A DNA stretch of 64,000 bases from Siphonodentalium dalli (Eukaryota > Mollusca > Scaphopoda > Gadilida > Siphonodentaliidae): NCBI GenBank assembly GCA_032622095.1, contig CP136062.1, positions 36,146,918 through 36,210,917 of the forward strand, written 5' to 3'. The notes below the pieces were generated by a model. That model was not told the origin of the DNA. It searched no databases and saw nothing but the letters and a program-made list of their open reading frames with translations. The stretch's first letter is position 1, and every line of letters begins with the position of its first letter. The position numbers were made by a program, and so were the translations under genes. This document shows, one piece after another, positions 23,291-33,673 of this stretch.

Positions 23291-24656
23291 AATATTTCCC
23301 ATAGGCTTCAATGTTAACGTTTGTTGATCTGCATCAGAGGTCAAATGGAAACTGTTCAAACTGCCTTCGGATTATGTGAGCTGTGGAAACTTTCCCAATA
23401 AAAAAATCAACACCGTCTAGCATGGAATCCACTTCAAATTTTCGTTTTTTCATAACTAGGGTCAGTTCCGCATAAAAAAATATTGTCATTTTTTCAATCA
23501 CACTTAAAATTTCTAAACAGCCACAACAGACTTCACCTTTAATGAATGGGCCTCTTGGCAAATACACTTTGTGGGAGAATGATTCCTTGAATTTTTGTCA
23601 ACAGTTTACATTTAATTCATGCAACCAATCACAGCCCAGAGTGTTTTAACTGTGAAACTCTATACTCCTCCCGCAACCACAAGGGGGAGCTGCCTATAGT
23701 ATTTACACCAGTGTAACCTAAAGGGTCATGTGGCCTTTCTTCATATTTTTTGTGCATAACCCATTGTGAACCTTGATATATACCTATAATTATTAAACTG
23801 ATGTTGTTTTAAAAAAATGTGTTTTTAATGCCATGTGACCCTTTAATTGGAACCCACCAGTAATACACCAATTCAGAATAAAAAGCCAAAATGCAGGTTG
23901 GATTTGAGTTTAATTTAATAATATGAGGCATCTAATAAAGCATGAGAAGTTATACCACATTCATTTGATCAGGTTTTCACTTGGCTGTCATCTGTTGTGC
24001 CCCATGAATTTAATTTCTCCACAGGAACAGATATGCACAGGTTTCATTTAACCCTATGCAAATCAGCTGCAGATTCACACAAAAAATGCCTTTACTTTGA
24101 AAAATAAATAGTGTGGAGGGTTTCAATAGTCAGTAAACTTGGCATAATTTTGAAGAACAATTACTACTTGTCCCAAAATCAGAAAAATTAAGTGGAAAAT
24201 TATTTAAACAATGAGCTCAGACAAGGGTGTTTTAACCCTGGGTCAGGTGAATTTTCCTGATTGAAAATGGTGCTAAAATTTGTAATGTCTGCTGCAATCC
24301 CAATTAGAAGGAATCCTTAATCTATTGTCTCACAGTATCAAATGTCGTTAACTAACATTGGACAGGGGGTGCCAATGATGAGGTTATAATGACAACATGT
24401 TCCTTCAGCTGATAAAGTAGTAATATCTCAACAGATAAGATGGCAGACATTTTCAAGCATCATTAATTTCAAAACTCCTTAAAAGCAAGCTGCTGATCTC
24501 AGAACGGTTAGTTGTCATCATTTCTCGAGACAAATATCATTTCTCATTGTAAAAATTCTAGAAGTTGTATATTCGCGAGAAGAATTTTCCAAATTAATGC
24601 TGTTAATGTGACAGAGTTGTTGAGTGGAATTTGGAATTTGTGAGGACTGTGAGACA
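23291..24656. other. Upstream region of the Mutator-like gene
   Basis: No protein domain recognised. A small hairpin element is at 23719-23846. Terminal inverted repeats for the transposase gene were looked for here and at 27718-28384 and not found by eye. Confidence 0.45.
23719..23846. repeat. ~128-bp inverted repeat
   Basis: AAAGGGTCATGTGGC at the left faces GCCATGTGACCCTTTAA at the right, 15-bp arms with one mismatch. It is probably a small MITE. Confidence 0.65.
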
Positions 24657-24907
24657 ATGAAGTTTACATTTGATAATCCCCTCAGATATAAACCAGGACA
24701 CAAACAGTTGTATAAAGCCAAGCGACAACCATATGTGGATAACAGAGTAGTGAAACATTTACGCAAAAGAACGATCATTACATCACTGGACATTCTCGAA
24801 AAGCCAAACTCTGTGAGAGCACACCAAACTCGGTCTGCTGCAAACAGTCTTAATCCAAGAGGGAAGGGTCAATCTGACAACAAAGAGCCTCAAAGAAAAA
24901 ATGAAAG
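24657..24907 (+). CDS. Mutator-like transposase gene, exon 1 (N-terminus)
   Basis: First coding exon of the gene continued at 25471. The ATG at 24657 is the first in this frame after a TGA at 24621-24623. Eighty-three codons follow, Lys/Arg-rich (KPGHKQLYKAKRQPYVDNR, RKRTIITSLDILEKP), and the exon stops at AAAG|GTAAAC. Two bases (AG) are left over and join the first A of the exon at 25471 to make Arg, keeping frame with the long downstream ORF. Without splicing the frame ends at a TAA at once, so the intron is needed. A basic N-terminus suits DNA contact, but no named DNA-binding domain is visible. The first exon could extend further upstream through a non-coding leader. Confidence 0.65.
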
Positions 24908-25470
24908 GTAAACATCTCTCACAATATTCCATGCGACAAACAATGTTATATGCATGTTCTTTTCATCATATAGATAAGAAATAGGGGGGATTGTGAAATT
25001 CAGCATTATAATATCAATAGACTAAACATATATTTGATCTTCTGAAATCAAATGTATGACTTTAAAATCTTTTTTCAAAATCCTGGCTGTGTCCTCCTGC
25101 ATGACAAAAAAAATTAATTTGACATGCCCCATACCTCTGTGTGCAGGAAATGATTTGAAAACTGTAGCCTGAGTCAAAACACAGGTTTTCAGCCTAATAA
25201 TTTGCAGATAGAGTTACTCCCCTTATTCTGTTCATATGAATTGGGTCACTATTTGCAAACAGCACAGGTATAACATTGCTTTGCATGCAGATATATATAA
25301 ATTAAATTGCAGCACTGTGACTGCTTTAGTTTACTATTCATTCAAAGGACTGTTTGGAGCAGGCAGTGTTTTTAAAGAAAAAAAATATCTCACAGTTAGA
25401 CCGATATGTATGTACCTTTAATATATATGGTTCACAGAGTAAAATTTAGGATTTTCTTTTTAATTTTCAG
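24908..25470 (+). other. Intron of the Mutator-like transposase gene
   Basis: 563 bp, begins GTAAAC and ends in a pyrimidine-rich TTTTTAATTTTCAG. Rich in A/T relative to the exons. The phase matches on both sides. Confidence 0.65.
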
Positions 25471-27253
25471 AAATGATAGCCCAGACAAGAGATGTGTCAG
25501 TGGTTGGCAACGCGAATGCGGATCGAACAGGGTGGTCAATATACGCCGAAATGCGATGATGTGGAACTCTTCCTTCGAAAAGCATAAGGCATATAAACCC
25601 ACGTGTACAGGATTCCTATACTGGGACATGAACGCTGAGGAAATTCGTGGAATTGGATGTAGAGAGAAAATGATTTGCACGTGTTGTGATTTTAGATCTG
25701 AAATTTTCAACCTGTATGATGAAATTATAACAGGGAACCGTGGCAGGAGACCAGCAAAACCAAATGTTGGACTTTCATTCGGATTATCTAAAACACCCAT
25801 TGCAGCAGGAGGATTCAGACGCATATGTGCAAGTGCTAATATTCCCCCGCCAGCCGAAAAGTCAATTCAGAGCACAGCAAATAAAAGTTATCCAAAAATT
25901 GAGGAAATAAATAAAAAGGATCTCCGAGAAAGACGTTCGAAACTCATACATAAACAACAAACTGACGGAAAGAAGAGTCCACATATCATCGACGCACAGG
26001 CAGATGGACTTTATAATAATCCGATTTATTCTGGGAGTGGCAGAAACCCATTTCAACCAAGCACTCAAGTTATATACAGTGTTGTTGATAATCTAACGCC
26101 GTCACATGACATTATTGGACTTGTGGTGCACAACAAGCTTTGTTCGAAACGCAAACACCTGAATAAATGTGATAATCACACATGTGGGAAAGACTGTTTC
26201 GCAACGATTCCATTTGAGAAGAGCATCGGCGATGAGAGAACATGGGCGAAAGAAGCATTTGGTGAAATGAAAACCAATAGCAATATCGAGATTGGTCACC
26301 TTGTTACTGATCCCGATGCAGCGGGCTTCAAAGGCTGTGAGGATCTCTATGACGAAGGAGCAACAGCGACCAGACCAACTCATCAACTGGACTCAGCTCA
26401 TGTCTCGAGAAACCATCGGAAATTCATCAAAAACCATAAGACGCTGCCAACTCTCATCGCTGGACCTGACCTAAAAAGCAAATCAAAACTGATAAATAAA
26501 CTCGCAATGAACATTTCTGATCGATGTCAGGGTGAATTGACATCTGCGGGAAAGCATTTCAAAGCCAACGCTGAAGGAATGAAGAAACATTTACTGAATG
26601 TGAAAGAAGCAATAGTGAAGTGTTTCCAAAACTCCCATGTTATGTGTAAAAAATACTCATATCTGTGCAAGGGAACGAAAAAATCCAACTGGATCGTTAA
26701 AAATGAAAATGTGCTAGGACCCAAATTTACGATCAATAAAACTTCGGACTGTTCGGATATTCTCACGGAGTGTGTTGACTACAGACTGTGTCCACAAATG
26801 ATTGACAAGACTTTTCTTGGCATGAACACGCAAAAAGCCGAGGCATTCAACAGAGCAATTCGGGTATCTCTGCCCAACAATGTGACATTTACCCGAAATG
26901 TTAGTGGGCCTGCACATTCAGCTTGCCATTCCACAAATGTAGGCTGTGGGAATTCCATATCTGTGTTGTGTAAAGAACTTGATTGTGAGATTCACCCAAG
27001 ATCAAAAGTGTCCAAAAGACTTGCAGCAGTGCAGAAGGCTGGAAATGACTTGAGATCATATAAAATGACCAAAAAGTCCAAACGGGCAAGAGTGGACAGG
27101 AGAGCAAAGTTATATGCTCTCTACGACAAACATAGTGAGGAAATTGTCTATCAGAAGGATATCATGATTCCACCTGAAGCATGTCCCAAACAGTTAAAGG
27201 AACACACATACACTAAGTCATCCAAGTGGAAAAGGGTTAAACCAAGGAGGTGA
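25471..27253 (+). CDS. Mutator-like (MULE-type) DDE transposase, main exon
   Basis: Uninterrupted coding exon giving residues 84-677 of the spliced protein. It matches the Mutator-like transposase family common in molluscs and cnidarians. Landmarks are a CTCC zinc-type pair after CREKMI, DAQADGLYNNPIY (Asp258), K-x-CSKRKHL with HTCGKDCFATIPFEKSIGDE, VTDPDAAG (Asp364/366), LDSAHVSRNHRKFI, LPNNVTFTRN, and NTQKAEAFNRAI (Glu541). Asp258, Asp364 and Glu541 are my candidates for the catalytic DDE triad. The enzyme would act in the nucleus, cutting and joining transposon ends. No stop or frameshift is seen, so the copy is young, active or domesticated. Its stop lies 20 bp from the stop of the convergent endonuclease gene. 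Terminal repeats were not identified. Confidence 0.85.
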
Positions 27254-27273
27254 AATGTACCTTTCTCTTTAAC

Positions 27274-27717
27274 TCAAATCAGACAAAAGGGTCTATGTGC
27301 CCTAGTACAACATTTCTGTCCCTCGCAATGGCGTCGTTCAACATTTTTGTCATGGCTTTCCATAACAATGTGGTCGGGATTTTCACATGTCTTCCTATGG
27401 CATATGTGACTAAGTTCGAGGCTGCCAGGGTAATAGGCGGGTGGAGACATCGCGAGTCTGTGTTTTATGACGAATGCTATTCGGTGGACACCCCAATCCT
27501 TTCTCGGCTGACCGGGCTCAGAATTATTACTCGACGGGAACTTGACATATAAATATCCATAACCGTCCTTTCTTGTCCGACCTGTCCAAACGCGACAGTC
27601 GAACAACCCCTCAAATCTAGATTTTTCGGATAATTTCGCATTGTAAAAATCATTATGCTCAGTTATAAGTGCGAGCAGAGTAATTGGAACGGGAACTCCT
27701 GCCATAACCCTTTGCAA
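27274..27717 (-). CDS. His-Cys box (I-PpoI-type) endonuclease-like protein
   Basis: An intact 147-codon ORF. It carries CRVWTG (Cys41), DGYGYLYVKF, VHRIAF (His78) and then SHICHRKTCENPDHIVMESH. The spacing of His104, Cys106, Cys111, His116 and Asn125, followed by Cys131, Cys136/137, His141 and Cys145, is nearly the same as in I-PpoI (His98, Cys100, Cys105, His110, Asn119, then the second zinc site). His104 would thus be the general base and Asn125 the metal ligand of a beta-beta-alpha-metal nuclease, with two structural zincs (Cys41 with 106/111/116, and 131-145). The reaction would be double-strand DNA cleavage in the nucleus. It is convergent with the Mutator-like gene, 20 bp apart. Whether it is a homing enzyme, a transposon accessory or a domesticated gene is open. 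Confidence 0.85.
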   Translation of the reverse strand: MQRVMAGVPVPITLLALITEHNDFYNAKLSEKSRFEGLFDCRVWTGRTRKDGYGYLYVKFPSSNNSEPGQPRKDWGVHRIAFVIKHRLAMSPPAYYPGSLELSHICHRKTCENPDHIVMESHDKNVERRHCEGQKCCTRAHRPFCLI

Positions 27718-28384
27718 ACTGCGTGCTCTGTGTTTCGATTGTTTAACCTGCTTTGTTGCATCTTTGATTTATTATCATGTGACATAAATCAAAATGCTAT
27801 CTACGACTATATTGCATGGGGATTTGACGATCGTATAAGCAATTTCATTCACAAACGAACCCTTCAAGCGGTTTGTTTATTTAATATCATTTGGTGAACT
27901 TTTTCACTATTTATATGCAACAAATATCGGCATGGTGTATCCTAAATTAAATGGGATGGTAATTAATATGACCATATGCAAGCGTGATTAACGAACCAAA
28001 GCTAAGAAAAATCACATAGGGGTTTCTGCATGTAGCGTTTAAAACAATTCTTGTAAAAATCACTTTATAGATTTCCACCAAATAAGATTCACTTGCATAA
28101 GGCTTATGTTTGGTGGGGTAATTATAAATAGTTATATATGTTGTCGAGAGTGCATTGAACTGAAACTAACCATTATATTACTTGGCGTGCTGGGGGAGCT
28201 CTCCGCTTCAGATACTCAGGATGTTCATTCCATTCATAACATGTCATCATGTCGATTTCAACGACAGTCGACAAACAACGTCATCGTGTAACTTACACCA
28301 TTGACCGAATTCGCGTGGAATTGAATGTATCTTTTGCTTTGTTCATAAGGATGTGTTTTCAGTATATTCAAGAAAATAGGATTA
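27718..28384. other. Upstream of the endonuclease gene, no gene seen
   Basis: AT-rich. No domain or repeat recognised. It should contain the promoter of the minus-strand endonuclease gene, and perhaps the right end of a mobile unit, but no clear TATA or terminal repeat could be fixed. Confidence 0.4.
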
Positions 28385-31300
28385 TATAGTCCATGAGATA
28401 TTGGTAGACCTCTGCACCCCCCCCCCCACAGGACTCAACTTCACCCACTAATTTTCTTTCTTAATGTCTCCTCTATTTTTTTTCGGTTGCTAACAAGAAA
28501 GAAAAGTGGCCTCAGATACTCCAGACAAGATGGCGTCCATCATGACGGCCATTTTTGTTATATGCACCAGGTCTATTTGATCGCCGTTATAGTAAAGATG
28601 ATGTCACATACGGTCTTGTTTTCCTTTCGATTCGTTATGGTAATATACAACCCTTACAAATTAGACAAAAATCCGACACAAAAATCCAATATGGCGGCCA
28701 AGATGGCCGCCGAAATGTGAACATTTGCTATTTTTCGGACATTTCACCACCTTTCGTTTGTCTCTGTGGGACAATATTGGCATCTTGACGCGAATTTATA
28801 AATGTATCGTCTAGAAGAATCATTGGCGAATACACGGGGACCATAATATACATTCCTTGCCGGATATCACGTTTTCCCAAATGCCGGTATAATCCGATCA
28901 AAGCCGGTCAAAGCCAAAACGACGCTAACAACGCAATGTCTGTTTCGAATCAATGAGTGTTATTGCTATTATTACTCCAGCCATGATTATATATGTGCAG
29001 GAGATACACTGGCTAGGATTCCTCTTATACATGAGTTGAGGAATATTCACCCAAATCCAAGATGGCGGCCAAAATGGCGACCAGAAATAGAAAAATCGCC
29101 GATAATCGCTGATTTTAACATCAGTGAGAGTTATTGTCATGACAACTGCACACCTGCTTACTATTGTGAGTTGGGAACACTGAGTCGAATAACTTTCCCT
29201 ATATTGCTTCCAAATAAAAGTCCCCCAAATCCAAAATGGCGCCCACAATGACGGACAGATTTATAAAAATCATCGAAAATCCCTCATATTCACATCATTG
29301 GGCATTATTGTCTAGACAACTCCACCCATGCTTACAGCTGAGTTGGAAATACTGCCGTGAAGTAATTACCTTTCATCCCATGCAAAAAATGCTTTTCCAA
29401 ATCTAAGATGGCGGCCAAAATGGCGACCGATATTTAAAATCATGCCTACATTCCTTTACTTTCTTGGGCGTTATTGTTTCGCGAATTCTACCCACCATTA
29501 CATATTGATATGGAACATTGATATGAAGTATTCATTTGAGTTTGGCAATTGATACTCAGTGTCAAGATGGCAGCTAAACTGGAGGCCAGAAATTGAAAAG
29601 AAATCGATATTTTCACATACACATTTAAACTTTTTGTCATAATATCGATATGTACGGATGAAACTATACACAATCCATCTATTAGTTCAATCTAAAACGT
29701 TTCAAAACGCATAGCATTGCTCGTATCCTTCTGGAAGTACGAAACCCCACACTTAATATCGCGATGTGGCATTTCGAAATCCATTCCGGCACTTCGCGCC
29801 GATAAAGGCCGTAACCGTGCGTGCGCCGAATAGCCATATTAGAACAATTACCTGGTAACAGATTCTGATTTGCCACGTCCTTAATGATCTGGAACAGTTT
29901 CCATTTCTTTGCCTGATAAATCTAGGTCGCTCACACCGACAAAGTATTCAATACTTCCAGGGAGAAGGGTCCCTCTAATCATAACGTTTCAAACAATTAA
30001 TTGTCCGGTGTCTGGCTTGCTAAATATGGTATTTGTTCATCATCTTGAACTAGAAAGGCATATGGTCGATAAGTATACAAGCTTACAGAAGGTCATATAT
30101 ATGTGTATCTTTCTCATACCCCATGGGAATAACGACCTGTACACCTGGCGAACTTCCCAGTTAACTAGTCACTTCTCAATAGATGGTTCAATTCACAAAC
30201 TTAGCGAACGTATTGGCATACGTGAACAACTTCGGCAGTGTTTCCAAGGTAGCTAGCTGTATCATTCCCTTTGACAGATGCCTATCGCGGTGCTAGTTTG
30301 TGGACATGCGCCATGGCAGTGGGAATTAAATGGGCCACGGTATACACACATACACCAGGTGCATGTTTCATTTATAGAATGTCATGCGTGTTGGTGTTTT
30401 TTGTGTGGTAATATTGTATTTCCACATCCGTTTCAAGGCCGTTCTGAATCAACTTGACCAGACGTATGATTTTTATCTGGATAATACTATCCTAGCCTCC
30501 CCAGAACAGTCGGATGGGCTAAAGGATAATGTCTTTATGGAATGAAGGTATGCATTGCTGGTATCCTCGCCGAGGGTTGGTGTCGGTATGTGGGCGGTAT
30601 TATTCAAGAAAATGTCAGGAACTGTGGTGCATTTATTGCTCTGTGTGTTTAAAGAACAATTTATAGTCTCGATGGCAATGTATGTGGACGTTGTTGAACG
30701 TGACCTTCATGATCATATAGCTTTATATTATATACTTCAGAATATAGTAGTTAATATGCCTCATGCAAGACAATGGTTTTGAATGGTGATGTTACCAATA
30801 AATCACTTGGTGTACCCAACGTAGGTTAAACTGAATGCAAGATCTCATCGAAGTAACATTTCTCTAGATGTTCTTCGCGTTGAACATTTCACCCGTGTGT
30901 TGATGGCGTTGTACTTTCTTGAACAATACCGTCCACCACCCAGCGTGAGTATGACACATCAACTATCAAATGCATCGTCCTTAAGACTACATCCCAGTCT
31001 GGGTGGGGCTTATATAGTAATAGCCAATGGTACACGCCTGGTCCAGTTGATTAAGAACGGCTTCCAAACGGATTGGAAGATAAAATCTTAGCATACAAGT
31101 AAAGCAAAGCCACATGAGATCATGTCTGAATCTAAAACATACCCAAAGAAGGGGCGGTGCAGTCATGGTCCAATTCCATTTCCACTATCATGACACATGC
31201 CCACAACCTAGCACCGCGTGTATTGTTATTATCTGCTTGGATCTGTACGGTGAGACGATTGCTGGACGCCACCGGGACTGTTCTTATGATCAAGGTCAAG

Positions 31301-32330
31301 AATTGTGGGTATATTATGCATTATGGTATTCTACACCTTGGCAGAAAGGCGTCCGTCAAATGTTAGGCTTTCAACATTCGAAGCCTTATACAGAAGTTGT
31401 CCGGCTACGTCAGTACGTGAGTATGTGAATTGATGAACCATATATTGAGAAGTGGCTGGATGGGAAGATTACCAGATGTACATTTTGTTATCCACATTAG
31501 ATAACAAAATCTGAAAAATACGAAGATAGAGGGGTCCTTCTGAAAGCTAGTATACGCATCGACCGCATACCTTTCTAGTTTATCACGCAAAATGACGCTC
31601 ATATCCCATATGTAGCATCTGAATTATACCATAAGCTACCACGAATGAAGCTCGCCAAGAATAAGGATAAGAATTCCCAGCTTTCGAGACAAACACGTGA
31701 GCTTGACACCGGCATATGTGTTGTTTGAAACATTCCGATTAGTGGTACCCTTCTACCAAGAAGTGTAGAAAACTGTGTTGGTGTGAGCGAGATAGATTAA
31801 TGTGACGAGACGGATGCTTGTCCAGATAATGACGAATGTGGCAAATCAGAATAAGCTCAGGTACTGTTGTTTGGATTCTTGGAAGTCATAATATATCTAT
31901 TCGGCGCACCCATATACGGTTACGGCCATTATGGGCGCTTAGTGGAGAATGGATTTCGAAATGCCACATCGCGATTATTGTGGGTTTTCATCCTTCCAGA
32001 AGGCGACGACCTATGTTGGAAATAATAGATGGCTTTTGTACCGTTTCTTCCAATCCATACATATTGATAGTATATATGACAAAAAGTTGAAATTAGTAAG
32101 TGACAATTTCGACTTCTTTTCAATTTCTGCCGCCAGTTTGGCTGCCATCTTGACTGTGAGAGTTGGCCAAACTCAAATGAATACTGCATATCAATGTTCC
32201 GTATGAATACTTCATATCAATGTTCCATATGAGTAGAATTCGCGTAACAATAACGCCCATAGTAAGAAAGTAAAGGAATGTAAGCTTGTTTTCAAATTTC
32301 GGACGCCATTTTGGCCGATTTATGATTTGA
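28385..32330. mobile_element. Foldback element FB2 with ~1.2-1.4 kb inverted arms
   Basis: 28385-28560 matches the left flank of FB1 (5025-5190). 28680-29600 holds direct repeats at roughly 170-190 bp spacing, each with an AAGATGGCGGCCAAAATGGC-type motif (28690, 29058, 29235, 29405 and 29563). From about 29400 to 30650 the sequence is the diverged inverse complement of 32320 to about 30890. Matched pairs include TGGCATTTCGAAATCCATTC (29767) with GAATGGATTTCGAAATGCCA (31947), and AAAGGCATATGGTCGATAAG with its counterpart near 31560. The loop is about 240 bp. Short ORFs in the arms have no recognisable function. Confidence 0.8.
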
Positions 32331-32413
32331 AGATACACAAATACAGATACATATCAAAACGTTATATCCATTTACAACGATCGATGTAACTTATTATATA
32401 TTATAAGACAAAT

Positions 32414-32920
32414 TTATAAGTGCTCCTTGTAGGTTGAAGGTGAACATTCTCGGCATCTATCCATCGAAATTTGATTATGATGTGTATAAGCACATGGAGT
32501 CCACGTTTTTAGCACCGGATAAAGCTCCTCTACCTTCGCTCTACACTCCACCATATCTTTCCATTCTGAATGGTTCAATGCGACCCCCTTCCATGTTGGC
32601 ATCAAATTGGCAGCCCCCTCTGGAACAAAATATGTCCTTATGTGTATAACTGAGAACCTTGCGTCGTAACTAGCGTGCAAATTACCAACTATTAGTTGTT
32701 TGTGTAAATCTATGACATCATCGATGGCCTCTTGAATCGTTTCAAAATAATCACATAGATTGAACCAACGCGCCAGACTCATAGACGTTCCAGTTTTCGT
32801 GGGGTAAGACCCATTTTTCATCCAGCAGCGAACATCTATTCTAGGTTCAGATTTGAACATACAAACGTTTAAAAAACGATCCCTAGTACCGAGATTTTTC
32901 TTGTACGTTTTAGACTCCAT
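32414..32920 (-). CDS. Protein with two tandem PC4/SUB1-like domains
   Basis: An intact 168-codon ORF. Residues 12-72 (RFLNVCMFKSEPRIDVRCWM, PTKTGTSMSLARW, IQEAIDDV) align with the C-terminal single-stranded-DNA-binding domain of the coactivator PC4/SUB1 (F-K-G-x-x-x-IDIR-x-W, K-G-ISL-x-x-x-QW). Residues 78-138 (ARFSVIHIRTYFVPEG, PTWKGVALNHSEW, VEELYPVL) are a second, diverged copy. A short tail follows with CAYTHHNQ and CRECSP (Cys143, 156 and 159), possibly metal-binding. PC4 domains normally dimerise on ssDNA, so a tandem pair could fold as a pseudo-dimer. By family it acts in transcription or ssDNA handling. It lies about 80 bp past the end of FB2, transcribed toward it. Whether it is a host gene or cargo of a mobile element is not settled. 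Confidence 0.75.
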   Translation of the reverse strand: MESKTYKKNLGTRDRFLNVCMFKSEPRIDVRCWMKNGSYPTKTGTSMSLARWFNLCDYFETIQEAIDDVIDLHKQLIVGNLHASYDARFSVIHIRTYFVPEGAANLMPTWKGVALNHSEWKDMVECRAKVEELYPVLKTWTPCAYTHHNQISMDRCRECSPSTYKEHL

Positions 32921-33276
32921 TGTTTACAAAGTATCGACTCGGGTATTTCCTAATACTATTACTTGAAATGTGTGCTCGATATTTAAACGAAAATAGATCA
33001 GTGGGCGTTAATGAGTATACATAGAACAGGGTTAGTTGTAATTAAAAAGTCTCTCAATAAAAAACTGGCAATATCTTATCACAGCCTACACTATGACGGG
33101 ATGCTATTATTCACAACTTAATGAACACTGCGGGGTTTACTAACCTCATTATATCGTTTATAACGCTCGTTCGTTAATCCTTGATTCAAATTTACACATT
33201 GGACATTGACCATGCTTTTTTGCGATAAAGGTGGGTTGTCGAAAATAATATTGGATATACTCCAAAGATGCATCTA
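32921..33276. other. Upstream of the tandem-PC4 gene
   Basis: Probably contains its promoter. On the minus strand 33158-33290 reads as a short protein-like frame with QCPMCKFE that runs into the MITE. Removing the MITE would give a 42-codon ORF starting with ATG just right of it. Its identity is unknown. Confidence 0.35.
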
Positions 33277-33306
33277 TTAACCCTTTACCCAACAGAAGGG
33301 CCCTAT

Positions 33307-33375
33307 GCCAATGCATTCTCTTATATATGCGAGTCGACCATAGGTCGCCTCGCATATATAAGAGAATGCATTGGC
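33307..33375. repeat. 69-bp near-perfect palindrome, copy 1
   Basis: Arms of 27 bp (GCCAATGCATTCTCTTATAT + ATGCGAG) pair perfectly. The 15-bp centre TCGACCATAGGTCGC is itself partly self-complementary. Confidence 0.95.
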
Positions 33376-33451
33376 TTAACACATTAAAAATTATAAAAAA
33401 TTTAAGAATGTAAGAAAAAATGGTAAAAAGTGTTAAAAAAGATTTGTTTAG

Positions 33452-33520
33452 GCCAATGCATTCTCTTATATATGCGAGGCGACCTATGGTCGACTCGCAT
33501 ATATAAGAGAATGCATTGGC
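33452..33520. repeat. 69-bp palindrome, copy 2 (exact reverse complement of copy 1)
   Basis: Same 27-bp arms, but the centre reads GCGACCTATGGTCGA, the reverse complement of the first centre. The two palindromes therefore face each other across a 76-bp A-rich spacer. Confidence 0.95.
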
Positions 33521-33673
33521 ACAGGGCATAACTGTAACCATCACAATGTGGTCAATGAGCCGGTTCCAATGATACCCATATTTGTATGGTTCTATTGAGA
33601 CAGACCGAATATATTTTAGGCTGTTGAAGCTTTATTTGGCCGGTTTTGGCCGGTTTGTTGGGTAAAGGGTTAA

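Larger units (their letters stand above)
33277..33673. mobile_element. piggyBac-type MITE (TTAA target, 18-bp terminal match)
   Basis: The left end TTAACCCTTTACCCAACA and the right end, as reverse complement, are identical over these 18 bases including the TTAA that piggyBac elements duplicate on insertion. Length is 397 bp including both TTAAs, with no transposase. Inside are two 69-bp palindromes in an AT-rich setting and a GGCCGGTTTTGGCCGGTTTG segment next to the right end. Confidence 0.8.

Noticed and set aside
33158-33544. 128-codon minus-strand ORF
   Set aside because: Most of it translates the two palindromes of the MITE. Only its last part (QCPMCKFE region) could be older coding sequence.
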